From: Variovorax sp. OK212
GTDB taxonomy: Bacteria; Pseudomonadota; Gammaproteobacteria; Burkholderiales; Burkholderiaceae_C
NCBI RefSeq assembly: GCF_900112425.1
Contig: NZ_FOLP01000002.1
Span: 434,001 to 498,000 of the forward strand
Length of the DNA stretch: 64,000 nucleotides
Direction: 5' to 3'
The notes beneath the pieces were generated by a model. That model worked only from the letters and a program-made list of their open reading frames with translations, had not been told where the DNA came from and made no database searches. This document shows, in pieces, positions 49,247-57,691 of the stretch. Position numbers and translations under genes: made by a program. Position 1 is the stretch's first letter. Each line of letters opens with the position of its first letter.

Positions 49247-50140
49247 ATGCAATTCAAGTGGATGGAAGACTTCATCGTGCTGGCGCAAACGCGCAGCTTC
49301 ACGCGCGCGGCCGAGCTTCGCCACGTGACGCACCCCGCCTTCGGCCGCCGCATCCGCGCGCTGGAGTCGTGGGCCGGCACGCCGCTCATCGAGCGCGGCA
49401 GCTCGCCGGTGGCACTCACGCCGGCCGGCGAGAGCTTCCTGGAAAGCGCCGGCCAGATGGTGCGCGGCGTGGAAAGTTCGCGCGAGGAAATGCACAGCGT
49501 GGCCGGGCGCGAGGCGCGCACGGTGACGCTGGTGACGGGCCGCACGCTGGCGCGCACGGTGATGGCCGACTGGCTGGTGCGGCTGCAGCCGGCGCTGCGC
49601 GGCGGCGAGGTGCGCGTGCTGACCGGCGCGCTGGCCGAAACGGTGCGCATGCTGGAACACAACGAGGTCGACTTTTCGCTGATCTTTCATCACTCGGCGC
49701 TGACCTTCCGGCTCGACGGGCGGCAGTTCGCGCACGTCACGGTGGCCTCCGACAAGCTGGTGCCCGTATCGCGCGCCGACGCGCAGGGCCGCGCGACGCA
49801 CAGCTTCGACGCGCCCGGCGAGGTGCCCTTTCTCTCGTACGTGCGCACGCTGGCCATGGGGCGGCTGGTGGAAGACCTGCTCGCCAACAACCCGAACGCG
49901 CCACGGCTGAAACGCCGCATCGAGTGCGACTCGGCCGACGCGCTCTATGAGTACGTGCTGCGCGGCCTGGGCGTGGCATGGCTGCCGTGGTCGATGGTGC
50001 AGGCCGACTGCAAGGCCGGCCGGCTGGTGCCCACGGGCGGGCGGCGCATGGAGGTGCGCTTCGAGGTGCGGCTGTACCGGCCCAAGCGCCGGCTCGGCAC
50101 GCTGGCCGAAGACGTGTGGCGCGCCATGGCGGCACGCTAG
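49247..50140 (+). CDS. LysR-family regulator of the Bug/aspartoacylase operon
   Basis: A 297-residue LysR protein: HTH at residues 5-60 (SFTRAAELRHVTHPAFGRRIRALESWAGTPLIER) and effector domain from about 90. Unlike most LysR genes it is collinear with, not divergent from, its likely targets, 99 bp upstream of the Bug gene, and the gap contains a strong palindrome. It may regulate in response to the substrate bound by the Bug protein. Confidence 0.9.
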   Translation: MQFKWMEDFIVLAQTRSFTRAAELRHVTHPAFGRRIRALESWAGTPLIERGSSPVALTPAGESFLESAGQMVRGVESSREEMHSVAGREARTVTLVTGRTLARTVMADWLVRLQPALRGGEVRVLTGALAETVRMLEHNEVDFSLIFHHSALTFRLDGRQFAHVTVASDKLVPVSRADAQGRATHSFDAPGEVPFLSYVRTLAMGRLVEDLLANNPNAPRLKRRIECDSADALYEYVLRGLGVAWLPWSMVQADCKAGRLVPTGGRRMEVRFEVRLYRPKRRLGTLAEDVWRAMAAR

Positions 50141-50152
50141 CCCGGGCCCAAT

Positions 50153-50180
50153 CGGCACCAGCTGGTGCCAGCACGGCACC
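50153..50180. promoter_or_regulatory. Palindromic operator-like site before the Bug gene
   Basis: GGCACCAGCTGGTGCC (50153-50168) is a perfect 16-bp palindrome, followed by a third half-site GGCACCA at 50174-50180. It lies 60-87 bp upstream of the Bug start, an expected position for a LysR activator site. No other use is evident. Confidence 0.55.
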
Positions 50181-50239
50181 ACGAAGCGGGGAACGGCTTC
50201 GCAGAATTCGCGGGTTCACTTCAAAACCCCGAGGCCACG

Positions 50240-51220
50240 ATGCGTTTCCCCCGTGCTTTTTCTTCCTGCCTTGCGCTGGCCCTGTGCGGCCTTGCCGCAT
50301 CGGCCGCCGCCCCCGCCTTCGCCGACGGCTACCCCAGCAAGCCGATCACCCTGGTGGTTGGCTACCCGCCGGGCGGCTCGACCGACCTGACCGGGCGCGC
50401 GCTGGGCGTGGAGCTGTCGCACCGCCTCGGCGTGCCGGTGATCGTCGACAACATCGGCGGAGCCGGCGGCGCCATCGGCGCGCAGAAGGTGGCCAATGCG
50501 GCGCCCGACGGCTACACGCTGCTGGTGGGCGCCAACAACGAGATCGCCATCAGCAAGCTGGTGAACGCCAGCGTGCGCTACGAGCAGAAAGACTTCACGC
50601 CGATCGGCCTGATCGCCTCGCAGCCACTGGTGCTGGTGGCGGCGCCCTCCGCGGGCGTGAAGAACGCGGGCGAATTCCTCGCGCTGCTGAAGAAGAACCC
50701 CGGCAAGTACAGCTACGGCAGCTCGGGCGTGGGCACTTCGTTGCACCTGGCCGGCGAAATGCTCAAGCAGCAGGGCGGCGTGTTCATGACGCACGTGCCC
50801 TACCGCGGCGTGGCGCCGCTCACCAACGACCTGCTGGGCGGCAACATCGACTTCGGCGTGTTCGTGCTGTCCAGCGCGCTGCCCTACATCCGCAGCGGCA
50901 AGATGGTGGCGCTGGGCACCACCGAGGCCAAACGCTCGGCCATCACGCCCGACCTGCCCGCGCTCGGCGAAACCCCGGCGCTGCAGCGCATGGACATCGG
51001 CGTGTGGTTCGCGCTGATGGGGCCAGCGAAGCTGCCCGCGCCGGTGCTGGCACGGCTGAAGAAGGCACTCGAAGAAACGCTGCAATCGCCCGACTTCCGC
51101 AAGAAGATGGAAGCCACCAGCTCGGTCGTCCCACTGGCGCCGTTGGACATCGAGCGGTTCCTCGTCACCGAAACCGCCAAATACCGGAACATCGTGCAAT
51201 TCGCCAACATCAAGGAATGA
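50240..51220 (+). CDS. Bug-family substrate-binding protein
   Basis: A 326-residue periplasmic binding protein (TctC/Bug). Signal peptide about 1-29 (AFA-DGYP), mature start GYPSKPITLVVGYPPGGSTDLTGRAL, then GAGGAIGAQKVANAAPDGYTLLVGANN, YSYGSSGVGTSLHLAGEM and THVPYRGVAPLTNDLLGG. The next gene overlaps its stop (ATGA), so the pair is coupled: capture of a compound followed by its hydrolysis. No permease genes are adjacent. Confidence 0.92.
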   Translation: MRFPRAFSSCLALALCGLAASAAAPAFADGYPSKPITLVVGYPPGGSTDLTGRALGVELSHRLGVPVIVDNIGGAGGAIGAQKVANAAPDGYTLLVGANNEIAISKLVNASVRYEQKDFTPIGLIASQPLVLVAAPSAGVKNAGEFLALLKKNPGKYSYGSSGVGTSLHLAGEMLKQQGGVFMTHVPYRGVAPLTNDLLGGNIDFGVFVLSSALPYIRSGKMVALGTTEAKRSAITPDLPALGETPALQRMDIGVWFALMGPAKLPAPVLARLKKALEETLQSPDFRKKMEATSSVVPLAPLDIERFLVTETAKYRNIVQFANIKE

Positions 51221-52194
51221 GCTTGTCCGCGTCCGATTTCGAACTCCCCCCGCCCGACATCTCGGCCTGGCGCGCCGGCAACACCGGCACCGAGGGCGTC
51301 TGGCATTTCGCCTCCGGGCAGCCGGGGCGCCACGTGATGATCAGCGCGCTGGTGCACGGCAACGAGGTCTGCGGCGCCTGGGCGCTCAAGGGCCTGCTGG
51401 AGGCCGGCGTGCGCCCGCGGCGCGGCAGCCTCACGCTGGCGCTGTGCAACCTCGAGGCCTTCGACAGCTTCGACCCCGCCGACCACGACGCTTCGCGCTT
51501 CGTGGACGAAGACCTCAACCGCCAATGGTCCACCGACCGCCTGGAAGCCGGCGGCACGCGCGAACGCCGCCGCGCCGCTACGCTGAGGCCGCACGTGGCG
51601 CAGGCCGACTGGCTGCTCGACCTGCATTCGATGCACGAGCCCTCCGCGCCGCTGACGCTCACCGGCATGCAGCCGCGCAACCTGGCGCTGGCGCGGCAGC
51701 TGCGCAGCCCCGAGCACATCGTGATCGACGCGGGCCACAAGGACGGCGTGCGCATGCGCGACTTCGGCCGCTTCGGCGCACCCGACGCCGACCCGGCCAC
51801 CGACGCGCTGGCGCTGCTGGTCGAATGCGGCTTCCACGGCGACACGGCCAGCCGAGCCGTGGCGCAGGACCAGTGCGCGCGCTTCCTGCGCGCGGCCGGC
51901 ACGCTCGACGACGCGGCCATTGCCGACCAGCTGCCCGGTTGGCTGCAGCCCGACGCGCCGCGCCAATGGGCGCTCGACGTCACCGGCCCGGTGGTCGCGC
52001 GCAGCGAGGACTTCCGCTTCGCCAAGGCCTTCACCGGCCTGGAGGTGATCGCGCAGGCCGGCACCGTGATCGGCTGGAACGACGGCGAACCCGTGGCCAC
52101 GCCGTACGACGACTGCGTGCTGGTGATGCCCTCGACGCGCCAGGCCAAGCCGGGCGTGACGGTGGTGCGCTACGCGCGCCGCAGGCCGCTCTGA
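51217..52194 (+). CDS. Succinylglutamate desuccinylase/aspartoacylase-like hydrolase
   Basis: A 325-residue M14-fold zinc amidohydrolase (AstE/AspA family). Zinc ligands are His47 and Glu50 in VHGNEVCG and His137 in LDLHSMHE; DEDLNRQW supplies the substrate Arg/Asn region, and LLVECGFHGD the catalytic Glu segment. The C-terminal 90 residues form a small beta domain. No signal peptide: cytosolic. It probably removes an acyl group from an N-acyl amino acid taken up with the coupled Bug protein. Its 3' end lies in a 26-bp tandem repeat. Confidence 0.87.
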   Translation: MSLSASDFELPPPDISAWRAGNTGTEGVWHFASGQPGRHVMISALVHGNEVCGAWALKGLLEAGVRPRRGSLTLALCNLEAFDSFDPADHDASRFVDEDLNRQWSTDRLEAGGTRERRRAATLRPHVAQADWLLDLHSMHEPSAPLTLTGMQPRNLALARQLRSPEHIVIDAGHKDGVRMRDFGRFGAPDADPATDALALLVECGFHGDTASRAVAQDQCARFLRAAGTLDDAAIADQLPGWLQPDAPRQWALDVTGPVVARSEDFRFAKAFTGLEVIAQAGTVIGWNDGEPVATPYDDCVLVMPSTRQAKPGVTVVRYARRRPL

Positions 52195-52246
52195 GCTATG
52201 CGCGCCGCCGGCCAGTCTGAGCTATGCGCGCCGCCGGCCGCCCAGA
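52169..52246 (+). repeat. 26-bp tandem repeat, three copies, over a gene's stop codon
   Basis: Units 52169-52194, 52195-52220 and 52221-52246 each begin GCTAYGCGCGCCGC and the first two end TCTGA. The first unit is the C-terminal coding end and stop of the aspartoacylase-like gene; the following two lie in the untranslated region. The copies differ by only a few bases. Confidence 0.85.
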
Positions 52247-52316
52247 GCCCTGAGGCCGCGGCGTTTTTCCAACGCGCGGCAGGGAAACGCCCCGGCTGTG
52301 GCAAGCTCTGGGCGGT

Positions 52317-52901
52317 ATGCACATCCGCCCTAGCTCCCCCTTCTTTCCCCGCCGTCGGATGCTGCGCGCGCTGCTGGGCGCCGCGGCTCTGCAAGCCCCC
52401 TTCGCGGCGCTGGCCGGCTTCAATTTCTTCACCAGCGAATACACCGCCACGCGCGACGAGCTGCAGGCGCAGATCGCCAAGCGCTTTCCAGTGGCCGAGC
52501 GCTATGCCGAGATCTTCATGGTCGGCCTGCGCGACCCGCAGCTCGGCCTGAACGCCGCCACCAACCGCGCCGCCATCACGGCCACGCTGACCATCGCGAG
52601 CCCCCTGCTGGCGGCCTCGCCGGTGCAGGGCCTGGTGTCGGTCAGCAGCGCGCTGAAGTACGACGCCGCCACGCGCGCGCTGCGGCTGGACCAGCCCAAG
52701 GCCGAGCGGCTCGAGCTGCAGGGCGTGGAGGGCCGCGACGCCGAACGCCTGCAGCGCGTGGGCGCGGTGGTGGCGCAGGAACTGCTGCAAGGCCAGGTGC
52801 TGCGCAGCTTCACGGCCGACGAGCTCACGGTCGGGCGCAAGACCTACGAGATCGGCGACATCACGGTGCAGGACAACGGGATCAAGGTCCAACTCAAATG
52901 A
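52317..52901 (+). CDS. DUF1439 family secreted protein
   Basis: A 194-residue exported protein resembling the YceB/DUF1439 family. Signal peptide: RRRMLRALLGAAALQAPFAALA then GFNFF. Conserved-looking pieces are YTATRDELQAQIAKRFPVAERYAEIFMVGLRDPQLGLNAATNR and LTIASPL. There is no lipobox Cys, unlike YceB itself. The fold is a lipid-binding-like (BPI/TULIP-like) half barrel in relatives. The TGA overlaps the ATG of the next gene (ATGA). Confidence 0.78.
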   Translation: MHIRPSSPFFPRRRMLRALLGAAALQAPFAALAGFNFFTSEYTATRDELQAQIAKRFPVAERYAEIFMVGLRDPQLGLNAATNRAAITATLTIASPLLAASPVQGLVSVSSALKYDAATRALRLDQPKAERLELQGVEGRDAERLQRVGAVVAQELLQGQVLRSFTADELTVGRKTYEIGDITVQDNGIKVQLK

Positions 52902-53914
52902 AAAGCGCGCTTCCCCGATTCGCTTCCTTGGCTCCTTTCGCTGTCGCCCTGCTCATGGCCGGTTGCGCCTCCATCGCGCCCGCCGCCAGGCAGCACTTCG
53001 ACCTGGAAGCCCACCGCGGCGGGCGCGGGCTGGCGCCCGAGAACACGCTGGCGGCGTTCGACAACGCCATCGACCTGGGCGTGAACACGCTCGAACTCGA
53101 CATCGGGCTCACGGCCGACGGCGTGGTGGTGGTCTCGCACGACACCTCGCTCAACCCCGACCACACGCGCGACGCGAACGGCCAATGGCTTGCGCCGAAG
53201 AGCGGCGCGGCGATCCGCTCGCTCACGCTGGCGCAGCTGCAGACCTACGACGTGGGCCGCCTGAACCCGTCGAGCGCCTACGGCAAGCAGTTCGCGCTGC
53301 AGCAGCCGCGCGACGGCCAGCGCATTCCCACGCTGGCCGCGCTGTTCGCGCGCGTGCAGGCGCGCGGCGCCGAGGCCGCCACGGTGCGCTTCAACATCGA
53401 GACCAAGATCGACCCGGCCAAACCCGCTGAAACAGCGGCGCCCGAGCCGATGGTGCGCGCGCTGCTCGCGGAGATCGACAAGGCGAACATGGCCGCCCGC
53501 GTGACCATCCAGAGCTTCGACTGGCGCACGCTGGCGCTGGTCGGCCAGCTCGCGCCGCAGATGCCGCGCGCCTACCTCACGACGCCGCGCACCCTGAAGG
53601 ACAGCCGCTGGACGGCCGGGCTCGAGGCGGGCAGCTTCGCGTCGGTGCCGCAGATGGTGAGGGCCGCGTCGGCCAACGCGCCGGGCCCGGTGACCTGGTC
53701 GCCGGCCCATGCCGACCTGACGCCCGCCGTCATCAAGGAAGCGCAGAAGCTCGGCATGAAGGTGCTGCCCTGGACCGTGAACGAGCGCGCCGACATGCTG
53801 CGGCTGATGGACGCGGGCGCGGACGGGATCATCACGGACTACCCCGACGTGCTGCGCGACCTGATGCGCGAGCGCGAGCTGTCGCTGCCGCCACCCGGGA
53901 AGAACACGCCATGA
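52898..53914 (+). CDS. Glycerophosphodiester phosphodiesterase, lipoprotein
   Basis: A 338-residue GDPD that cleaves glycerophosphodiesters to glycerol-3-phosphate and an alcohol. Lipoprotein signal ending MAGC (Cys23). The catalytic set is visible: EAHRGGRGLAPENTLAAF (His/Arg, Glu), LELDIGLTADGVVVVSHD (Glu-x-Asp and His), and the late FNIETKID. The C-terminus has the usual VLPWTVNERADMLRLMDAGADGIITDYPD. Envelope-located, so probably for scavenging phosphate/glycerol from lipid breakdown. Overlaps genes on both sides by 4 nt. Confidence 0.91.
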   Translation: MKSALPRFASLAPFAVALLMAGCASIAPAARQHFDLEAHRGGRGLAPENTLAAFDNAIDLGVNTLELDIGLTADGVVVVSHDTSLNPDHTRDANGQWLAPKSGAAIRSLTLAQLQTYDVGRLNPSSAYGKQFALQQPRDGQRIPTLAALFARVQARGAEAATVRFNIETKIDPAKPAETAAPEPMVRALLAEIDKANMAARVTIQSFDWRTLALVGQLAPQMPRAYLTTPRTLKDSRWTAGLEAGSFASVPQMVRAASANAPGPVTWSPAHADLTPAVIKEAQKLGMKVLPWTVNERADMLRLMDAGADGIITDYPDVLRDLMRERELSLPPPGKNTP

Positions 53915-54189
53915 GCGCAGCGCTGCAACTCGATGCCATCGCCGCGCGCCTCGCGGCGCTGCGCTCGGACGGCGGCGGCGCCGTTGCCACGCTGTCGAAC
54001 GAAGCCCGCGCCAGCACCGAACTGCTGGGCGCGCTGCCGCCGCGCTACGGCGAGGTGCTGCTGGGCCTGCTCGACCGGCTGGAGTCGAGCGCGCTGTTCA
54101 GCGAGGAGAGCTGCTCGTTCAGCCAGAAGGACCTGCTCGACAACCTGCAGGTGTGGGTGGACAAGGCCCGCGCGCAACTGGTGTCTTAG
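53911..54189 (+). CDS. Small helical protein of unknown function
   Basis: A 92-residue protein, mostly alpha-helical by composition, no signal peptide, with LLGLLDRLESSALFSEESCSFSQKDLLDNLQVWVDKARAQL as its most distinctive part. No family recognised. Translationally coupled to the GDPD gene through an ATGA overlap, and so likely real. Confidence 0.7.
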   Translation: MSAALQLDAIAARLAALRSDGGGAVATLSNEARASTELLGALPPRYGEVLLGLLDRLESSALFSEESCSFSQKDLLDNLQVWVDKARAQLVS

Positions 54190-54213
54190 CACCCGCGTTT
54201 ATCATCCGGCCGC

Positions 54214-54654
54214 ATGCGCACCCTGCTGCTCGCCCTCATGATCGCCCTGCTGCCCATCCGCGGCTGGCTCGGCGATGCGATGGCGGTCGAGATGGTGCGG
54301 CATTCGATGCCCGCAGCCGCCGCCACTGCGGTCTCGATGGCCGGCCCGGCCACCGAAGCCCATTGCCACGATGCGATGGGCGAGATGGGTGCAATGAGCG
54401 TGATGAGCGCGATGGATGCCGGCGACACCGCGGCCATGGACATGTCCGGCCATGACGGCAACCACGATGCCGGCGGCGCCGACCATCAAGGCTGCGGCAC
54501 CTGCACCGCCTGCCAGGTCTGCCACACGGTGGCGCTCGGCGGCATGCCCCTTGTCGACACCGTGCACGGCGCGCCCCAGGCGCAGCCCGCTGCACGCACG
54601 GCCCGCTTCGCCAGCGCAGAGCCCGCCCAGGGCCTGAAGCCACCCATTTCCTGA
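54214..54654 (+). CDS. Cys/His/Met-rich protein, DUF2946-like, start of copper operon
   Basis: A 146-residue protein with a hydrophobic N-terminus (MRTLLLALMIALLPIRGWLG; signal or anchor). The middle is rich in Met and His (AHCHDAMGEMGAMSVMSAMD, MDMSGHDGNHD) and carries a C-x2-C-x2-C-x2-C-H cluster (Cys94, 97, 100, 103, His104; CGTCTACQVCH). This composition and place resemble DUF2946 proteins, which precede copper genes in betaproteobacteria. It probably binds Cu in the periplasm or acts as a copper-sensing upstream frame. Assignment is from motif style and neighbours. Confidence 0.72.
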   Translation: MRTLLLALMIALLPIRGWLGDAMAVEMVRHSMPAAAATAVSMAGPATEAHCHDAMGEMGAMSVMSAMDAGDTAAMDMSGHDGNHDAGGADHQGCGTCTACQVCHTVALGGMPLVDTVHGAPQAQPAARTARFASAEPAQGLKPPIS

Positions 54655-54731
54655 TCTCCCTGCCCGTAGTCCGTCCGCGGTGAGCCCGTTCCGGCTCGCG
54701 GCGCTGATCGTCTTGCTCATGGAGATCGAGC

Positions 54732-56255
54732 GTGAACCCCTTTGTTGGCTGGCCATTGGCCGGCATCCGTCGCTATGAAAAACATAGCGACATGCGCACG
54801 CCTGACGTGCGCAACAGCCCTTTTTCATTCACAAGACCGGCCGCCGCGCTCGCCGCGGCGGCGGTGCTGGCCGGTTGCGCCAGCCTCTCGCCGGACGGCG
54901 GCGGCGCCGACGTGCAGGCGCTGGTCGGCGCCAACCCGCTGCTGGCGGGCGCCACGGCGCAGCGCGCGCCCGACGCGGCCTCGCAGCAGCGCGTCGACGC
55001 GCTGCTGGCCCGGCCGCTGGACGCCGAGGCGGCCGTGCGCATCGCGCTGCTCAACAGCCCGCGCGTGCAGGACGCCTTCGCCACGCTGCAACTGAGCGAC
55101 GCCGACCGCGTGCAGGCCGCGAGCCTGCCGAACCCGGTGTTCGCCTTCGGCCGGCTCACCGAAGGCAGCGAGCGCGAGATCGACCGGCTGATCAGCTTCA
55201 ACGTGGTGGGCCTGCTCACGCTGCCATGGCAGGCGCGCAGGGCCGGCCAGCGCCACGAGTCGGCCAAGCTGCAGGCCGCGCAAGGCGTGCTGGTGCTGGC
55301 CGCCGACACGCGCCGCGCCTGGGTGCGCGCCGTGGCCGCACAGCAGAGCGCGGTGTACCTGCGCGACGCGAAGGAAGCGGCCGAAGCCGGCGCCGAACTC
55401 GCGCACCGCATGGCCCAGGCCGGCAACTGGAGCGCGCTGCAGCGCACGCGCGAACAGCTGCTGCTAGCCGACGCCGCCGCGCAGCTTGCGCGCGCCGAGC
55501 AGGCCGCCGTGGCCTCCCGCGAACAGCTCACGCGGCTGCTGGGCCTGAGCGGCGAGCGCGCCGCCGGCTACACCCTGCCCGACCGCCTGCCGCCGCTGCC
55601 CAAGGCCGCGCCCGAGCTCGGCGACGTGCAGGCGCTGGCGCTGCGCGACCGGCTCGACGTGCGTTCCGCGCAGGCGCAGAACACCGCCGTGGCCGGCTCG
55701 CTCGGCCTCACGCACGCCACCAGCGTCATCAACGCGATGGAGCTGGGCGTGGCGCGCAACACCACCTTCGACAACGGCGTCGACCGCTCGCGCCGCACGC
55801 AGCGCGGCTTCGAGCTCGCGCTGCCGATTCCCATCTTCGACTGGGGCCAGGCGCGCAACGGCCGCGCCGAGGCGCTGTACCTGCAGTCGGCCGCGCGCGT
55901 GCGCGACGTGGGCGTGCTGGCCGCGAGCGAGGCGCGCGAAGCCTGGCAGGGCTGGAACACCGCCTACGGCATTGCCCGGCGCTACCGCGACGAGGTGCTG
56001 CCGCTGCGCAAGAAGGTCAACGAGGAGATGGTGCTGCGCTACAACGGCATGCTCGCGAGTGTGTGGGAGCTGCTGGGCGAGACGCGCGCCAGCATGCTCG
56101 CGGTGAACGCGGGCATCGAGGCGCAGCGCGATTTCTGGCTGGCCGACACCGACCTGCAACTGGTGCTCACGGGCAGCTCGCCCGGCGGCATGACGGCGCT
56201 GCAGACCGCGGCCGCGGCCGCTGCCGGCGACGCCCCCGCGGCGGGAGGCCATTGA
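54732..56255 (+). CDS. TolC-family (CusC-like) outer-membrane lipoprotein
   Basis: A 507-residue outer-membrane efflux lipoprotein; the lipobox is VLAGC (Cys49 with this start). The GTG at 54732 follows GGAG by 7 nt; an ATG at 54792 gives a more normal signal peptide but lacks a ribosome site. OEP repeats are seen, with late LALPIPIFDWGQARNGRAEALYLQSAARVRD, typical of CusC/CzcC. It lies 77 bp after the Cys/His/Met-rich gene and 1 bp before the multicopper oxidase gene. Unusually, no CusA/CusB pump genes are adjacent. Confidence 0.86.
   Translation: MNPFVGWPLAGIRRYEKHSDMRTPDVRNSPFSFTRPAAALAAAAVLAGCASLSPDGGGADVQALVGANPLLAGATAQRAPDAASQQRVDALLARPLDAEAAVRIALLNSPRVQDAFATLQLSDADRVQAASLPNPVFAFGRLTEGSEREIDRLISFNVVGLLTLPWQARRAGQRHESAKLQAAQGVLVLAADTRRAWVRAVAAQQSAVYLRDAKEAAEAGAELAHRMAQAGNWSALQRTREQLLLADAAAQLARAEQAAVASREQLTRLLGLSGERAAGYTLPDRLPPLPKAAPELGDVQALALRDRLDVRSAQAQNTAVAGSLGLTHATSVINAMELGVARNTTFDNGVDRSRRTQRGFELALPIPIFDWGQARNGRAEALYLQSAARVRDVGVLAASEAREAWQGWNTAYGIARRYRDEVLPLRKKVNEEMVLRYNGMLASVWELLGETRASMLAVNAGIEAQRDFWLADTDLQLVLTGSSPGGMTALQTAAAAAAGDAPAAGGH
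54770..54790. repeat. Short perfect palindrome with A5 loop near the TolC-like start
   Basis: TCGCTATG and CATAGCGA pair perfectly around AAAAA. It lies 38 nt inside the frame if the GTG start is used, or just before the ATG at 54792. GCTATN5ATAGC-type palindromes recur as dispersed elements in Comamonadaceae, which I recall as general knowledge and cannot count here. Confidence 0.6.
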
Positions 56256-56256
56256 C

Positions 56257-57678
56257 ATGAACCGCCGCAACTTCTTCGCGGGCGCAGCCACGGCCGTGGC
56301 CGCCACCACGGTGAGCCGCGTGTCGATGGCCGCGCTGCCCGAGCCCATCTCGCAAGGCTCGGCCGCGACGGCCCCGCCGCTCGCACCACCCAACGGCCGC
56401 CCCTACAACCCCGTGGTCACGCTCAACGGCTGGACGCTGCCCTGGCGCATGAACGCCGGCGTCAAGGAATTCCACCTCGTCGCCGAACCGGTGGTGCGCG
56501 AGATGGCGCCCGGCTTCAAGGTCAACATGTGGGGCTACAACGGCCAGTCGCCCGGCCCGACCATCGAGGTGGTCGAGGGCGACCGCGTGCGCATCTTCGT
56601 CACCAACCGGCTGCCCGAGCACACCACCGTGCACTGGCACGGCCAGCGCCTGCCCAACGGCATGGACGGCGTGGGCGGCATCACGCAGCCGCACATTCCG
56701 CCGGGCAAGACCTTCGTCTACGAGTTCACCGCGCGGCGGCCCGGCACCTTCATGTACCACCCGCATGCCGACGAGATGGTGCAGATGGCCATGGGGATGA
56801 TGGGCTTCTGGGTGACGCACCCGAAGGCGAGCCACCCGCTGATCGAGCCGGTGCAGCGCGACTTCTGCTTCCTGCTCGGCAGCTTCGACGTGGAGCCCGG
56901 CAGCGCCACGCCCAAGGTCAACACCATGACCGACTTCAACATCTGGAGCTTCAACAGCCGCGTGTTCCCGGCCATCGACACGCTCAACGTGCGCAAGGGC
57001 GACCGCGTGCGCATCCGCGTGGGCAACCTCACGATGACCAACCACCCCATTCACATCCACGGCCACGAGTTCGAGGTGACCGGCACCGACGGCGGCCCCG
57101 TGCCGCGCACCGCGCGCTGGCCCGAGGTGTCGGTGGACGTGGCGGTGGGCCAGATGCGGCAGATGGAGTTCATTGCCGACGAGGAAGGCGACTGGTCGCT
57201 GCACTGCCACAAGGCGCACCACACCATGGGCCCGATGGGCCACGAGGTGCCCACCATGATCGGCGTCGACCACAAGGGCGTGGCCGAGAAGATCAGGAAG
57301 CTCGTGCCCGACTACATGGTGATGGGCGACAAGGGCATGGCCGACATGGGCGGGATGGAGATGCCCATTCCCGACAACACGCTGCCCATGATGACCGGCA
57401 CCGGCCCCTTCGGCTCGGCCGAGATGGGCGGCATGTTCACGCTGCTGAAGGTGCGGCGCGACCAGAAGCCCGGCGACTACCGCGACCCGGGCTGGTTCAA
57501 GCACCCGCCTGGCACGGTGGCGCGCGAGGTGCCGAACGCCAGCGCGGCGAATGTGCCGCCGGCCACGCGCAGCGCGCCCGTGCCATCGGCGAACGACACC
57601 CGCGACACCCGCAACCACCCTGGCACCACCGACGCCACCGTGCGCAAGCCCTCCGGGCACGGCGCCCACAACCACTGA
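56257..57678 (+). CDS. Multicopper oxidase, Tat-exported, copper tolerance
   Basis: A 473-residue multicopper oxidase. Twin-arginine start MNRRNFFAGAATAV. Copper ligands: HWHG at 126-129, HPH at 168-170, HPIHIHGH at 263-270, and HCHKAHH at 316-322 with Met327 as axial T1 ligand, so all four copper-binding motifs are complete. The last 130 residues are Met/His-rich (GDKGMADMGGMEMPIP, GHGAHNH), as in copper-tolerance oxidases of the CopA/CueO type. Periplasmic oxidation of Cu(I) to Cu(II) is expected. Between the TolC-like and DUF411 genes in one operon. Confidence 0.91.
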   Translation: MNRRNFFAGAATAVAATTVSRVSMAALPEPISQGSAATAPPLAPPNGRPYNPVVTLNGWTLPWRMNAGVKEFHLVAEPVVREMAPGFKVNMWGYNGQSPGPTIEVVEGDRVRIFVTNRLPEHTTVHWHGQRLPNGMDGVGGITQPHIPPGKTFVYEFTARRPGTFMYHPHADEMVQMAMGMMGFWVTHPKASHPLIEPVQRDFCFLLGSFDVEPGSATPKVNTMTDFNIWSFNSRVFPAIDTLNVRKGDRVRIRVGNLTMTNHPIHIHGHEFEVTGTDGGPVPRTARWPEVSVDVAVGQMRQMEFIADEEGDWSLHCHKAHHTMGPMGHEVPTMIGVDHKGVAEKIRKLVPDYMVMGDKGMADMGGMEMPIPDNTLPMMTGTGPFGSAEMGGMFTLLKVRRDQKPGDYRDPGWFKHPPGTVAREVPNASAANVPPATRSAPVPSANDTRDTRNHPGTTDATVRKPSGHGAHNH

Positions 57679-57691
57679 GGAGAACATCGAC

